Source of the DNA: Myxococcales bacterium
GTDB lineage: Bacteria; Myxococcota_A; Polyangia; Polyangiales; Polyangiaceae
Assembly (NCBI GenBank): GCA_016703425.1
Contig: JADJCA010000001.1
Coordinates: 620,001-684,000, forward strand
Length of the DNA: 64,000 nucleotides
Reading direction: 5' to 3'
Shown here: positions 63,719 through 64,000 of the stretch, piece by piece
Numbering within the stretch: position 1 is the first letter of the stretch
Layout of the letters: each line of letters opens with the position of its first letter
The notes under the pieces: generated by a model
The model's input: the letters and a program-made list of their open reading frames with translations, nothing else
Databases searched by the model: none
What the model was told of the DNA's origin: nothing
Program-made: the position numbers and the translations under genes

Positions 63719-64000
63719 ATGGGACCCACCAACAAGGCGCGACGAATGAAGCGGTTCCCGAAGAGGACGGTCCTCTTCCGGGAAGGCGACCCAGGCGCCG
63801 AGATGTACATTCTCGGCGCCGGACGCGTGGAGATCGTCAAGCGCATCGGCGGGATCGAAAAGACCATCGCCGTGCTGGGCCCCGGCGAAATGCTAGGCGA
63901 GCTCGCGCTCCTGAACGACAAGCCGCGAACCGCCACCGCCGTCGCCGTCGACAACGTCGACGCGCTGGTCCTCGACCGTCCGATGTTGGAGTCGATGATC
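63719..64000 (+). CDS. Cyclic-nucleotide-binding-domain protein, 3' end outside the window
   Basis: The ATG at 63719 opens a frame that runs off the window after 94 codons. The sequence has the cNMP-binding beta-roll: VLFREGDPGAEMYIL, GRVEIVKR, and the phosphate-binding cassette PGEMLGELALLNDKPRTATA with the conserved Gly-Glu and Arg. Whether a DNA-binding (CRP-like) or other domain follows cannot be told. It is divergent from the spermidine-synthase-like pair. The start could be later, at the internal ATG ten codons in. Confidence 0.88.
   Translation, partial: MGPTNKARRMKRFPKRTVLFREGDPGAEMYILGAGRVEIVKRIGGIEKTIAVLGPGEMLGELALLNDKPRTATAVAVDNVDALVLDRPMLESMI

Overview
The window is about two-thirds G+C and densely coding on both strands. 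It shows the gene content of a social or predatory deltaproteobacterium, most likely a myxobacterium (phylum Myxococcota, perhaps Polyangia). The evidence is five Hanks-type Ser/Thr kinase or pseudokinase genes in 64 kb, kinases fused to AAA/TPR or membrane tails, PilZ and PEGA proteins, VIT/vWA proteins, and many lipoproteins with a type II signal peptide, an Ala/Pro/Gly-rich linker and a cysteine-rich or unknown domain. No species can be named from this alone. I saw no phage, insertion sequence, CRISPR array or replication origin; this looks like core plus lineage-specific chromosome.

Layout. 1-11 kb: the 3' end of a cysteine desulfurase, an exported beta-repeat protein broken by a frameshift, ruvX-mltG, then a sugar block: glk (frameshifted) and tkt on the plus strand face an overlapping zwf-opcA-pgl operon on the minus strand, giving glucose to glucose-6-phosphate to the oxidative and non-oxidative pentose phosphate steps. 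11-26 kb: a large FecR-VIT-vWA surface protein ending at a triple hairpin, a MarR regulator, a c-type cytochrome, a fatty-acid hydroxylase coupled to a TerB-like protein, a 1172-aa kinase-AAA-TPR signalling protein, a tiny basic protein, an unknown protein, twin PilZ proteins, a membrane glycosyltransferase-like protein and a tail-anchored Lys/Pro/Ala protein. 26-35.6 kb: mostly envelope lipoproteins (M49-like metallopeptidase with an EF-hand, vWA with a cysteine-rich insert, DUF3105) and a kinase/PEGA pair. 35.6-46.3 kb: a chemoreceptor, a pseudokinase, a UshA-like nucleotidase and two more envelope proteins. 46.3-57.4 kb: a paired acyl-CoA dehydrogenase operon, an orphan ParB-like protein, a soluble kinase, an unknown membrane protein, a kinase-DUF4388-like-Nudix operon and two lipoproteins. 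57.5-61.3 kb: tRNA-Glu and tRNA-Gln, then groES-groEL behind a promoter and a CIRCE operator, a strong terminator, and a Spy/CpxP-like lipoprotein. 61.3-64 kb: a two-gene spermidine-synthase-like membrane system and the start of a cyclic-nucleotide-binding protein that runs off the end.

A recurring feature matters for anyone using this sequence. At least four otherwise well-conserved genes are interrupted by what looks like a single missing base in a short homopolymer (near 1764-1770, 4914-4916, 44010-44014 and 55338-55341). The shared signature makes sequencing or assembly error more likely than four independent pseudogenes, so these genes are described as single loci spanning the break.

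The most interesting candidates for new biology are the non-RD kinase-AAA-TPR protein behind paired direct repeats, the adjacent PilZ pair sharing an extra C-terminal motif, the EF-hand M49-like lipoprotein, the pseudokinase with a PEGA-like end, the orphan ParB-like protein with a histone-H1-like tail, and the kinase/DUF4388-like/Nudix operon.
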